A stretch of 63,292 nucleotides of DNA from contig JAKLEA010000031.1 in assembly GCA_022711755.1 (NCBI GenBank), positions 1-63,292 on the forward strand, read 5' to 3'. The notes beneath the pieces were generated by a model. The model ran no database searches, had not been told where the DNA came from, and saw only the letters and a list, made by a program, of their open reading frames with translations. The DNA is from Planctomycetota bacterium (lineage in GTDB: Bacteria > Planctomycetota > Brocadiia > SM23-32 > JAKLEA01). Positions 43,190 to 51,591 of the stretch are shown one piece after another. Made by a program: the position numbers and the translations under genes. The first letter of the stretch is position 1; every line of letters begins with the position of its first letter.

Positions 43190-44143
43190 TCAGACGGCCG
43201 CAGCCCTGCGCGCAAGGTATGCGACAAGCGCGGGACCGAGGTTCTGATCGGTCCCCAGCCTTACGAAATCAACGTCCAGATCCGAGCACTGCCGCAGCAG
43301 CGCGTCCTCATGCTCGCCCAGCAACCGGAGATAAGCTTCCCGTATATGAGCCGGCTCCGTGAAAACCTCCTGCCCCGTCTCCATGTCCTTGAAGCACGTC
43401 GGCGCCTGGAACGGGAATTCCGCCTCCGACCGTGTCAGCGCCTGGAAAAGGATAACCTCATGATGCCGGTAGCGGAAGTGCCTGAGGATATGTTTTATCT
43501 CATCCATCGGAGAGAGGAAATCGGAAACGACGACTATCAGCGAGCGCCCGCGTATCCTCTCCGCCATGCCCGAAAGGGCCTGGCCGAGGTCGGTTGTCCC
43601 GCCGGGCTTCGTTTCCGCAAGCCTGAGCAGGATGTTGTTGAGCTGCACAGAGCGCGCGCTGGGCGGCACGAAGGAATGCCGTCCGCCGCTGAAGGTTGCC
43701 AGGGAGACCGAATCCCTCTGCCTCAACATCAGGTAGCTCAGGCCTGCGCACAGATATCTCCCGTATTCGAGCTTGGAGACCCCGCCCTCGTCTGCGAAGC
43801 CCATTGAGGCGCTGGCGTCCAGGACGATGTGGCACGTCAGGTTCGTCGTCTCCTCGAACTCCTTGATGTAGAACCTTTCGGTCCTTGCGAAGATGCGCCA
43901 GTCCACGAACTTCGGATCGTCCCCCTCGACGTACTTGCGATAGCTGGAGAATTCGGAGCTGAAGCCATGGTACGGGCTTCGGTGGAGTCCGATGATGAAG
44001 CCCTCGACGATGAACTTGGCGACGAGTTCCAGATTATCCATTCCGGCCAGGACGGCCGGATCGAGGTAGGACAGGGCATCGTTGCGCATCGTATTCAAGG
44101 CGAGAGTCCCGCCCGAATTGAAAACGTCGGTTGGCTGCGGCAT
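43190..44143 (-). CDS. DUF58 protein (MoxR-associated von Willebrand-like)
   Basis: A 317-residue soluble protein. The DUF58 signature SSYRKYVEGDDPKFVDWRIFARTERFY-like region is present as SSYRKYVEGDDPKFVDW, followed by a von Willebrand A-like domain with the metal site in HIVLDASASMGF (Asp-x-Ser-x-Ser) and IVVVSDFLSPMDE. Such proteins are usually paired with a MoxR AAA+ ATPase and take part in maturing or inserting membrane-bound complexes. Here no MoxR is adjacent. ATG 44143 is used; ATG 44089 is possible. The gene lies between an OmpA lipoprotein and purM, all leftward. Confidence 0.88.
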   Translation of the reverse strand: MPQPTDVFNSGGTLALNTMRNDALSYLDPAVLAGMDNLELVAKFIVEGFIIGLHRSPYHGFSSEFSSYRKYVEGDDPKFVDWRIFARTERFYIKEFEETTNLTCHIVLDASASMGFADEGGVSKLEYGRYLCAGLSYLMLRQRDSVSLATFSGGRHSFVPPSARSVQLNNILLRLAETKPGGTTDLGQALSGMAERIRGRSLIVVVSDFLSPMDEIKHILRHFRYRHHEVILFQALTRSEAEFPFQAPTCFKDMETGQEVFTEPAHIREAYLRLLGEHEDALLRQCSDLDVDFVRLGTDQNLGPALVAYLARRAAAV

Positions 44144-44217
44144 GGCGCAAAGGGAAAAGGCGGAGCGCGTTGCCGCGTCCCGCCTTTCCGAGTATCCGTC
44201 CTCTGTCCGGCCTGCGC

Positions 44218-44988
44218 CTACTTGGCCGGGTAGATGAACCGTATTTCCACGCGCCTGTTGCGCGCCTTGTCCGCGTCATTCTTTTCCGGGGACACGATCG
44301 GCTCGTTCGGCCCCAGTCCGCTGACGGTCATCTGGGACTGTTTGACGCCCATGTCATTGCTCAGGAAATGGAAGACCGCAAGAGCGCGCCCGGTCGCCAG
44401 GGCGTGGTTGGAAAGGCCCCAGGGGGCGGGCGTGTGCTTGATCGGCGTGCTGTCGGAGTGCCCGTCAATGCGGATTTTTATATCAGGATTGGCCTTCAGG
44501 TAGGCAGCCAGCGCCTGCAGAGCCTTCTTGGCGTCCTCCTTGAGTTCGGCGCTGCCGGTGTTGAAGAGGGCCTTGCCGGAGAGGACGATAAAATAGCCCT
44601 CGGGCCGGGCGATCATCCGCGCCTCCGGAATGCCGTCGGCCAGTTTCTGAATCTGCTTCTGCTTCTCAAGCTCGCGCTTCCGGGCCGCGTCCTCCTGGGC
44701 CTTCACCTGGTCGAGTTCCTTCTCAACCGCGACGGCCTTCTTGGACTCTTCGCCGGCTTCGGCGATCGCCTTCTTGTAGCGCTCGTTCGTGGCCTTCAAC
44801 GCGGTGATCTCGTTGCCGAGCATGCCGATCTGTTCGTTCAGGGACTTGATCTCCGCGTCCCGCGCCTCGATATCCTGCTGAACCGTGATGGTCTCCTCCT
44901 CGGACTGCTTGGAAAGCAGCTTGCAACCGAACAGAGACGCCAGGATACAACACGCAACCGCTGCCTGGATCATGCGAAACTCTCGCAT
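44218..44988 (-). CDS. OmpA-family peptidoglycan-binding lipoprotein
   Basis: A 256-residue lipoprotein with lipobox LASLFGC. A long coiled coil (residues 30-115, EARDAEIKSLNEQIGMLG, KELDQVKAQEDAARKRELEK) leads to a C-terminal OmpA domain (ALFNTGSAELKEDAKKAL, IKIRIDGHSDSTPIKH, QMTVSGLGPNEPIVS, KARNRRVEIRF), which binds diaminopimelate of peptidoglycan. The Asp in DGHSD and the Arg in NRRVEI are the usual contacts. AGGAG seven bases before ATG 44988 supports the start. It would tether the outer membrane to the wall. It follows the five-HTH gene by 121 bases. Confidence 0.9.
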   Translation of the reverse strand: MREFRMIQAAVACCILASLFGCKLLSKQSEEETITVQQDIEARDAEIKSLNEQIGMLGNEITALKATNERYKKAIAEAGEESKKAVAVEKELDQVKAQEDAARKRELEKQKQIQKLADGIPEARMIARPEGYFIVLSGKALFNTGSAELKEDAKKALQALAAYLKANPDIKIRIDGHSDSTPIKHTPAPWGLSNHALATGRALAVFHFLSNDMGVKQSQMTVSGLGPNEPIVSPEKNDADKARNRRVEIRFIYPAK

Positions 44989-45109
44989 CGGGAACTCCTC
45001 TCCGCTGTGCGGACAAACGACGTCTGATAACGCGCGAACCCCTCCCGCCGGCGCCGGGCCGGCGCGAAAAGCAAAAATCCCCTCTCAACAAACGTCATCC
45101 CGCCGGGCG

Positions 45110-47188
45110 TCAGCCCAGCAGGTCGAGAATCTTCTGTGTCAATGCGTTCGGCTGTCCTTCGATCATGCCGAGGTTGAACAGCGTAGTCCCAAGCAGGAGA
45201 ACAAATCCTATTACAAGACCGGCGGCGCTAAGGAACGAGGCCGGTTCCTCCGGGGTCTCCGCGTAGACGACTTCCGCCGGGGCAGCGGCAGCCGCGCCGC
45301 CTTCCTCGACTTCTTCGACGTATTCGCCGCCTTCTTCATATTCTTCGGCGGCTTCATCCTCTCCAAGCGCGGTCCCGAGGTCGGTCCCTTCGTATCCGCC
45401 TCCCTCCTGGTCAAGCTGGGTCACGTCCGCCGTCGCGTCAATCGTCTCGCCGACGGTCATCGTATCCTCGGGAACAGTCATCGTATCCTCAGCCGGGGCG
45501 GTCATTTCGATGTCGCCGACCTCGGTGACTTCTTCGATGACGCCGGCCCCTTCCGGGATGATATCGGCAAGGATGTTCTCCTCGCTGGATTCCTCCTCGC
45601 CGAGTTTCAGGACGTCCGTCACGATGTCGCTTTCCGCGCTGCTCTCGTCGGACGACTCCTCCTCGGCCTCGAGGTCCAGTATCTCGGAGCTTGCTATCTC
45701 CTCGTCAATCTGTATCAGGTCGCTGGACTCGTCAACGTCCAGTTTCAGGCTGTCGCCGATGTGGAGGACGCCTGACCCCTCCTTCTTCTGCTCGCCCGCT
45801 CCGGAGCCGACGCGGATGTCAACCACGCTGCTGTCGGACGAATCCAGGTCCAGGTCGTCTTCCGCGAAGTCAAAGATGGACTCCTCGGCCTCGGCTTCGG
45901 CGTCCCCTTCCTCCGGGATAATGGCTGTCTGTTCGTCTGCGCCTGCGGCCTTTGCCGGGGCCTTGGCCTGGCCCTTGGCCGGCGGTTTGGCGGCCGGTTT
46001 CGGGGCCTTGATTGCCGCGCCCTTGTCCGCGGGTACGTCGGCGATCTCAAGACCGTCCTCTCCGCTGAGCGCGTCGGTCATGCCGGACTCGCCGGGGCGG
46101 CGCGCTTCCATGAGGACCGAATCCAGCGACACGTCGCCGGCCTCCTCGTCAACCAGGAACAAGCCTCCACCCGCCTGCTGCCCCCCGCTGTCGCCCTCCT
46201 CCATCATGGTCGGCTTGGATTCGACGTCCTTCTTCATGTTCTGGATTTCGTCGAAGGAGAATCGAACCTCGCCGTCCTGTCGGATGGGCTTCAACTGACC
46301 CTTCAGGACCATGTGGTCAAGCTCTTCGCGGGAGACCTGAAGTTCCAGCAGGGCTTCGTCATACGTGATCGTCGGCCCTTGCTCGCCCATATTCTCGAAG
46401 GCCGTCTGGCCCTCGAGGTCTTCCTTGAGTTGATGCACGTCATTGGCCGTGAAGGCCAGACCGGGAACGCCGTCCAGCGGGGACAGGCGTCTTTCCTTCA
46501 CAAGGGTATCAAGCTCCGCCCTCTCGATTCCCAGTTCCTGCATGACCTCGTCGGCTGTCATAACGCCGATGTCGGAGCCGACGTCCTCGACGAGGGTCGA
46601 GCCGCGTTCGCGTCTCTCGCGCAGCGCGGCAACCTCCCCGAAATTGAACTTCAGCACACCGCCGTCGCTGATCGGGGTGAGCTTGCCTTCTGTTGTAAGC
46701 TGGTCCAACTCGCGGCGGCTCAGTTGCAACTCCTGCAACGCCTCCTCGACGCTCAGGAAGTCGCCGTGTTCTTCTCCGCCCGCCTCGTCTTCAGGACCGG
46801 ACAGTTCGGCCTTGTAGGCCCTGATCTGCCCGCGCTGGAACTTCAGGACGCCGGCGTCCTGCATGCCCTTAAGCTTGCCGGAGCGCAGGCCCTCCTGGAA
46901 GGCCTTGCGGTCGCCGCCCATTTCCGCGATGGCCTCCGCCTCTGTGATGTAATCCCCGGAGTCAGGGCTTTCGACGATGAATTCCGCCCCGTCAAGGCCG
47001 CCGGCCATAAGCGTGGCTTTCGTTTCGGCTTCGGCCTTCAGCAGCGCGACCTGGTCGGCGGAGAAGACGGCCTTGCCGCCCTCTTTCGTGGGCTTTATCC
47101 TGCCCTGGGCAATCAACTGATCCAACTCGGCCTTGTCCATCTGGAGTTCCTGAAGAACTTCATTAAGGCTTAGTTTCTTGCCTGCCAT
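45110..47188 (-). CDS. Membrane-anchored protein with five tandem helix-turn-helix repeats
   Basis: A 692-residue protein. Five degenerate copies of one 48-residue domain occur at about 6-52, 80-128, 144-191, 209-257 and 273-321; each has the form 'hydroxyl-x-x-E-[AV]-[LIM]-x-E-L-x-[LV]-x-[RK]-x-E-L-D-x-L-[x]5-L-x-P' followed by 'Val-x-Phe', for example LSLNEVLQELQMDKAELDQL and FLSVEEALQELQLSRRELDQL (first 20 residues shown). This pattern resembles the MerR/HTH_17 excisionase-type fold. A 300-residue acidic, low-complexity region follows, then one helix near the C-terminus (ASFLSAAGLVIGFVLLLGT) with about 22 residues beyond it. No signal peptide, so the repeats should be cytoplasmic and the anchor tail-like. 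The role is unknown: DNA-tethering or a protein scaffold are both possible. Confidence 0.6.
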   Translation of the reverse strand: MAGKKLSLNEVLQELQMDKAELDQLIAQGRIKPTKEGGKAVFSADQVALLKAEAETKATLMAGGLDGAEFIVESPDSGDYITEAEAIAEMGGDRKAFQEGLRSGKLKGMQDAGVLKFQRGQIRAYKAELSGPEDEAGGEEHGDFLSVEEALQELQLSRRELDQLTTEGKLTPISDGGVLKFNFGEVAALRERRERGSTLVEDVGSDIGVMTADEVMQELGIERAELDTLVKERRLSPLDGVPGLAFTANDVHQLKEDLEGQTAFENMGEQGPTITYDEALLELQVSREELDHMVLKGQLKPIRQDGEVRFSFDEIQNMKKDVESKPTMMEEGDSGGQQAGGGLFLVDEEAGDVSLDSVLMEARRPGESGMTDALSGEDGLEIADVPADKGAAIKAPKPAAKPPAKGQAKAPAKAAGADEQTAIIPEEGDAEAEAEESIFDFAEDDLDLDSSDSSVVDIRVGSGAGEQKKEGSGVLHIGDSLKLDVDESSDLIQIDEEIASSEILDLEAEEESSDESSAESDIVTDVLKLGEEESSEENILADIIPEGAGVIEEVTEVGDIEMTAPAEDTMTVPEDTMTVGETIDATADVTQLDQEGGGYEGTDLGTALGEDEAAEEYEEGGEYVEEVEEGGAAAAAPAEVVYAETPEEPASFLSAAGLVIGFVLLLGTTLFNLGMIEGQPNALTQKILDLLG

Positions 47189-47434
47189 GCTCTTTCCCTA
47201 CCTTCCAGTATGTAGACGGGAAGCCAAGCGGCCGTGTTTCCGCAACACAATTAATAGTCGCGCCTGTCCGTACGATCCAGATTACCGCAAGGCCCTTAGC
47301 CTTGCAAGCGAATTTCGGGGGCATTTAATGGATAAAAAATGCCTGCCGGGGAAGGATTTGCTTACCGGAAATCACTGCATGATAGGGCCTTCTGACTTTT
47401 CCCCAACGGGGAAATCGTTGGCTTGTTCCCTGAT
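47189..47434. other. Intergenic region with hairpin
   Basis: 246 bases between the TM-anchored paralogue and the five-HTH gene, both leftward. A TTTCCCC-AAC-GGGGAAA stem (47398-47414) follows the upstream stop by about 20 bases and may attenuate or end that transcript, though no T-tract follows on the minus strand. The leader of the five-HTH gene (AT-rich at about 47247-47256) probably holds its promoter. Confidence 0.4.
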
Positions 47435-48496
47435 TCAGGGCTGCGAGGCGGGCTTGGCGTCGCCGTCAGTTCCCATCTCCTTGGGATCGGCGCTCGCCGG
47501 GGCCACTTCCGGCGCCGCCGGGGCCTTTTCCGGCGCGGACGGAGTCTTCTTCACGTCCTTGTCGGATTTGCCGAATATTTCTTCCTCGTCCTCGTCTCTG
47601 TCTTCGCGCCCCCAGTCCAGCCCCCTTTCTTCAGCTCTTTTCTCCATCTCCAACCAATACTTTTTGGTAAGTTCCTTCAGTTCCGGGCTTATGTTCTCCG
47701 GGAACATGCGGTCTTCGGGATTGTCCGGTCTGCCAAGCTCCTTGTCCCGCTGCTCGCTTATCATCTTGCCTAGTTCCTTGAGCATCTTATCCACGGCGCT
47801 CTGAACGAAATCGGACTCCCGGGCCTTCTCAACCGCCAGGAACTCGTCAATATGCGCGTCAAGCGCCTCCCGCCGTTTATCCTCAGGGACCCTGTTGTAA
47901 TAGATGTAGGCCTGGCGGATGAAACGCCATTGTCTGTAGGCCAGATACGGCTTCACGACCGGCCACCGCTCCTTGTCCCGCAGGCGCATGATGCTCCAGA
48001 GGAAGGGCGGATCGTGGACGAGGCGGTCAATCTGAATGTCATTCAGCGTGGGCAGGCGCTGCGCAACGTCAAGCAGAAGGGCCATGCGCTCCTTGTCGGA
48101 GAGCTTCTTGAGGGTTTTGGAACTAAACGCGTTCCTGACCTCGTCCATCGTGATCGGCTTGCGCTCGATGTCCAGAACGTCCGCCCCGGGCAGAACATCC
48201 TCGACCGGCTTGTCCGTCGCGGTTCCCGACGGTGTTTCAGTCCCGCCGGACGCGGGCGACGGGGTCGCGGACGGGTCAGCGGGCGACGTGCCCGACGGCG
48301 TTCCGGTCGCGACGACCATCGCATCATCCTTCGGATCGGGTTTCAGGCTGAGATGTATCAATGCCCCGGCAATCAGAACGATGGGCAGCAGGACGACGAC
48401 CGCTGCGGCGATAAGCGCGCGCCGCAATACACTCCTCTTAGCGCCGCCGGATGAAGATGTTGCGGCGTCATTATTGGCTTGATCGGCCTGATTCAT
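47435..48496 (-). CDS. Single-pass membrane protein, paralogue of the next gene upstream
   Basis: A 353-residue protein: polar N-terminus, one membrane helix (ALIAAAVVVLLPIVLIAGALI), a Thr/Pro/Ser-rich linker with TPSGT repeats, then a helical domain (about 110-280) and an acidic, Lys/Pro/Ala-rich tail. The domain has LSDKERMALLLDVAQRLPTL and YYNRVPEDKRREALDAHIDE, which align with LSTMQADDRKALLDDIAKRL and YYALPPSKRKEALDARLEQF in the neighbouring 48523-49236 gene, so the two are paralogues. The outside location and helical, charged make-up recall Spy/CpxP- or DUF3106-like chaperone proteins, but I see no family signature. Leftward, 26 bases downstream of its paralogue. Confidence 0.6.
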   Translation of the reverse strand: MNQADQANNDAATSSSGGAKRSVLRRALIAAAVVVLLPIVLIAGALIHLSLKPDPKDDAMVVATGTPSGTSPADPSATPSPASGGTETPSGTATDKPVEDVLPGADVLDIERKPITMDEVRNAFSSKTLKKLSDKERMALLLDVAQRLPTLNDIQIDRLVHDPPFLWSIMRLRDKERWPVVKPYLAYRQWRFIRQAYIYYNRVPEDKRREALDAHIDEFLAVEKARESDFVQSAVDKMLKELGKMISEQRDKELGRPDNPEDRMFPENISPELKELTKKYWLEMEKRAEERGLDWGREDRDEDEEEIFGKSDKDVKKTPSAPEKAPAAPEVAPASADPKEMGTDGDAKPASQP

Positions 48497-48522
48497 ATAT
48501 GTCCGGTTCCGGGCGAACAGTC

Positions 48523-49236
48523 CTAGCGCTGTCCTTCATTCTCACGCTGGCGTTTCCTCAACTCTTCCATGTATGCCATCGTGACGGCCCGGTCCTCAGA
48601 GCTGGTGTTGGAAAGGGCGTGTTGAGCGCGGCTGAGCATATGCGCCTCGACTTCCTTGCGCGGCCTGTTGGAATTATGCCCTGAGCCGGGCCGGTGATCT
48701 CTGGGCGGGCCTCCGGAGGGCCCTCCCGGACCGCCGCGCGGTCCGCCGGGGCCTCCGCGCCTTCCGCCGCCGATGCCCCCCGCCACTCCGCTTAGCGCGC
48801 TTCGATAACCGTTGAACTGCTCCAGCCGCGCGTCAAGGGCCTCCTTCCTCTTGCTGGGCGGCAGGGCATAGTATTCTTTGGCCATGTTGGTGAATTCCTT
48901 TTTCTTGGCCTCCGCGATCGGCTCGACCAAGGCTCTCTTCTCCTGGTCATTGAGCTGCGCAGCCAGAAGGGCGATCTTCGCTCCTCCCATTTCCTGCGCC
49001 GTTTTCACGATGTCGTCGTTGGACATCGTGGGCAGCCGCTTGGCGATATCGTCCAGAAGCGCCTTCCGGTCATCAGCCTGCATAGTAGAGAGCTTCATGG
49101 GATCCATCGCGGCCTGAAGCTCCGCGCTTGATATCGGCTTGGGGCCTCTGGTCTTCAGGTAGTAGATCGTCCCGGCCGTTGCTGACGCGACGACCGCTAT
49201 TGAGATCGCTGAAATGATTATCCATTTCCTGTTCAT
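48523..49236 (-). CDS. Small single-pass membrane protein, paralogue of 47435-48496
   Basis: A 237-residue protein with an N-terminal membrane helix (WIIISAISIAVVASATAGTIYYL), a helical domain (30-130: LQAAMDPMKLSTMQADDRKA, YYALPPSKRKEALDARLEQF), a Gly/Pro/Arg-rich linker (about 150-190) and a final Arg-rich helix (MAYMEELRKRQRENEGQR). The core region matches the larger neighbour. Its start codon overlaps the stop of the pseudopilin gene in TGATG, so translation is coupled. Probably exposed outside the cytoplasm; function unknown. Confidence 0.6.
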   Translation of the reverse strand: MNRKWIIISAISIAVVASATAGTIYYLKTRGPKPISSAELQAAMDPMKLSTMQADDRKALLDDIAKRLPTMSNDDIVKTAQEMGGAKIALLAAQLNDQEKRALVEPIAEAKKKEFTNMAKEYYALPPSKRKEALDARLEQFNGYRSALSGVAGGIGGGRRGGPGGPRGGPGGPSGGPPRDHRPGSGHNSNRPRKEVEAHMLSRAQHALSNTSSEDRAVTMAYMEELRKRQRENEGQR

Positions 49237-49988
49237 CAGTTTGCTCCCAGTGCCCCGCCGGCCGCATGCCAGTCCAGGTAAAGGAAATTGCGCCCGGTAT
49301 CGGATGGCGCCTTGTCGCTGTCCGAACTATCGTCGGTCTTAACGGGTTTGCCGTGAAACGGTTCGTAGTCATAGACTACGGCGAACTTCTCCGGAGTTAT
49401 GGAGTTGAAGTAGAACTTCTCTCCCAGCCTGATCGGGTCCTGCTTCTTCTCCCTTTCCAGTGTGCGCCGGTAGTGCATCATAATCATCGGGTTGTATTCG
49501 TAGCTGCTTCCGGCGCATTCGAAAAGGTTCATGCCTTCCATCGCCTTTATCTTTGGATTCGTCTCAAAAGGCTCCACCACGCGCTCGTAATCGTCCGCCT
49601 TACATTCGAAAATCTGGTTGTTCTGGATATATTCGGCCAGCGCTTCGGGCAGCGACGGAGGATAAAAAACTTCCTCTTCTTCATCATCGGGGGGATCAGG
49701 AGGATCAGGCGGATCCCCGTCATCATCCTCGTCATCTTCGTCCTTGTTGATCAAATCCGGCCTGTTCTGAATCTCCGGCGGCAGCATGTTGTTATTTTCA
49801 ATCGCGTAAGCCTGAAACGATATGCCGATCTGCTTCAGGTTGGAAAGGCACGCGGCCTTCCAGGCGCTCTGCCTGGCCCTTTGCAGCACAGGCGTCAGAA
49901 TCCCGGCCAGGATGCTGATGATGGCGATCACGACAAGGAGTTCGATAAGGGTGAAGCCGGCAAGGGCTTTTCTCTGAGCGTTTTTCAT
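49236..49988 (-). CDS. Type II/IV-type pseudopilin with acidic Pro-rich insert
   Basis: A 250-residue prepilin-like protein. The N-terminus has the prepilin peptidase site and hydrophobic spine GFTLIELLVVIAIISILAG, preceded by a basic leader (MKNAQRKALA). The next part (ARQSAWKAACLSNLKQIGIS) is the DUF1559/SBP_bac-like region common in PVC-group pseudopilins. An insert near residues 80-103 is a run of Asp, Glu and Pro. The C-terminal domain ends with NFLYLDWHAAGGALGAN, a typical H-x-N-like close. No secretion ATPase or other pilin gene is in the window. The stop overlaps the next start (TGATG), so it is co-translated with the small membrane protein. Confidence 0.8.
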   Translation of the reverse strand: MKNAQRKALAGFTLIELLVVIAIISILAGILTPVLQRARQSAWKAACLSNLKQIGISFQAYAIENNNMLPPEIQNRPDLINKDEDDEDDDGDPPDPPDPPDDEEEEVFYPPSLPEALAEYIQNNQIFECKADDYERVVEPFETNPKIKAMEGMNLFECAGSSYEYNPMIMMHYRRTLEREKKQDPIRLGEKFYFNSITPEKFAVVYDYEPFHGKPVKTDDSSDSDKAPSDTGRNFLYLDWHAAGGALGAN

Positions 49989-50163
49989 GGCTTGTCCGTC
50001 CTGTAACTGCGTGTTCCGTTGACCCGACCCGCATAATTATGATACAGTCATGTCGCCTTTTTGTCCATACCAGGGCTTTTTAGGATTACAACACAATCGG
50101 TCGCTGAAGTGCGCAAAGAGCGCCCTCTTCCGACCGATCGCCCCGCGCGCGGAAAGGAAGCGG

Positions 50164-50739
50164 ATGCGTGATCTGATCACAAGGCGTTTTCAGGAAAGCA
50201 TGCAGGCGGCGCAGAAGTCCCTGGACATCTTTGCGCCGTTGATCGAACGCGTCGTGGCGGAGACGTGCTCCCGGCTCAGGCGCGGCGGAACCGTCTACTT
50301 CTTCGGCAACGGCGGATCAGCCGCTGACGCGCTCCACTTCGTCGGGGAATTCACGGGCCGGTTCCTTTACGACCGCCCTCCGCTAAGGGCCGCAGCCCTG
50401 GAACCGAACCTTTCAAGCCTTACGGCAATAGGCAACGATTACTCCTATGAGGACGTTTTCGCGCGTCCCCTTGCCGCGCTGGGCAGGCCGGAGGATGTCG
50501 CCTTCGGGCTTACGACGAGCGGCAATTCACCAAACGTCCTGAAGGCCATGCAGACGGCCGCGTCAATCGGAATGTTCCGCGTGGGCATGACCGGCGGATC
50601 CGGCGGAAGGCTTCCGGCAAACAGCGACGTCTGCTTCATCGTGCCCGTGAAGGACACTCCCCGCGTGCAGGAAGTCCACGGGCTGGTTGGTCACGTCATC
50701 TGCGAGCTGGTCGAGCGGGAAATGTTCCCGAAACCGTAA
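50164..50739 (+). CDS. gmhA: Phosphoheptose isomerase-like SIS protein
   Basis: A 191-residue SIS-domain isomerase. It has the family layout of GmhA: RGGTVYFFGNGGSAADALHF, LSSLTAIGNDYSYEDVF, FGLTTSGNSPNVLKAMQ, FRVGMTGGSGGRL and VQEVHGLVGHVICELVE (catalytic Gln/His end). GmhA turns sedoheptulose-7-phosphate into a heptose phosphate for LPS or glycoprotein precursors. AAAGGAAG five bases before ATG 50164 supports the start. It heads an operon of amidohydrolase-fold, beta-helix and UroD genes, so a role in a different sugar-phosphate step is possible. No other heptose gene is present. Confidence 0.85.
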   Translation: MRDLITRRFQESMQAAQKSLDIFAPLIERVVAETCSRLRRGGTVYFFGNGGSAADALHFVGEFTGRFLYDRPPLRAAALEPNLSSLTAIGNDYSYEDVFARPLAALGRPEDVAFGLTTSGNSPNVLKAMQTAASIGMFRVGMTGGSGGRLPANSDVCFIVPVKDTPRVQEVHGLVGHVICELVEREMFPKP

Positions 50740-50779
50740 TCCCCCCCCGCCGGGGCGCAAGATAACGGAGTTCACGTTG

Positions 50780-51583
50780 ATGTCCCAGGAAAAGGTGGGC
50801 GGCCCCGTTGAGACCTATGAGTTCCTGGACTCGTGGGCGCAGATTGGCCATTTTGCCAATCCCCACCCCGGCGCGTTCTTTTCCGTCGAGGAAATGCTCG
50901 AGGAGATGCGACATTCCGGCGTCGCTGAGGCCGCCGTCCATCACGCCTTCGCCCTCCACTTTGATCCCGACGAAGGCAATCTCAGAACGCTGGACGCGAT
51001 CAAGGGACGCAGGGAATTCCTGCCCGTCTGGGTCTTCGCCCCCCACTTCGGACAACCTCCCGACAACGTCGGGAAGCAGATCGAACAGATGCTCCGCTCC
51101 GGCTCGCGGATCGCCAGGATGCGCTTCAGCGAGGAGTTCTCCGCGCGGGGGCTGGACCCCGTCCTGCATTACAACATTCTCTCCGCCCTTGAAGTCCATT
51201 CGATCCCACTGAGCCTCGACTACGACAATCCGGGCATCCCCCCCGGCGAGTGGGAAGCGCTTGACGCGGCTCTGGAGCGATTCCACTCCCTGCCCGTCAT
51301 CCTCTCTGCGCCCCGGTTCCAGGAGGAAAACGCCAGAATGTTCGGACGGCTTGCCCGCTTCCCCAACCTGTTCATAGAAACAAGCGGGCTGGAATCTTTC
51401 GAAGGCGTCGAACTGATTACGCAGCGCTTTGGATCGCGCAGGCTGATCTTCGGCGCGCGCTCCCCCTACTTCAACGCGGCGGTCGCCGTCTTCCGCATCC
51501 TCTTCGCAGGCGTCCGGGATGAGGATAAGAAGGCCATCGCCGGGGATAACCTGCGCTCCCTGATGCAGTCGGTCAGAATCTGA
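50780..51583 (+). CDS. Amidohydrolase-fold protein lacking the metal-ligand residues
   Basis: A 267-residue protein of amidohydrolase-2 fold, related to the following gene: the end segments RRLIFGARSPYFNAAV and DEDKKAIAGDNLRSL align with DRIVFGSNMPRNDPR and LDKEKILGRNMAGLL of the neighbour. Where the neighbour has the metal motif IDAHCHLE, this protein has LDSWAQIG; VILSAPRF replaces IIAHGTED; and GARSP replaces the late Asp/Asn motif. So the usual metal ligands look absent and hydrolase activity is doubtful. It may be a regulatory or structural partner of the next enzyme. ATG 50780 has CGGAG about 10 bases upstream. Confidence 0.65.
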   Translation: MSQEKVGGPVETYEFLDSWAQIGHFANPHPGAFFSVEEMLEEMRHSGVAEAAVHHAFALHFDPDEGNLRTLDAIKGRREFLPVWVFAPHFGQPPDNVGKQIEQMLRSGSRIARMRFSEEFSARGLDPVLHYNILSALEVHSIPLSLDYDNPGIPPGEWEALDAALERFHSLPVILSAPRFQEENARMFGRLARFPNLFIETSGLESFEGVELITQRFGSRRLIFGARSPYFNAAVAVFRILFAGVRDEDKKAIAGDNLRSLMQSVRI

Positions 51584-51591
51584 GCGGCAAA

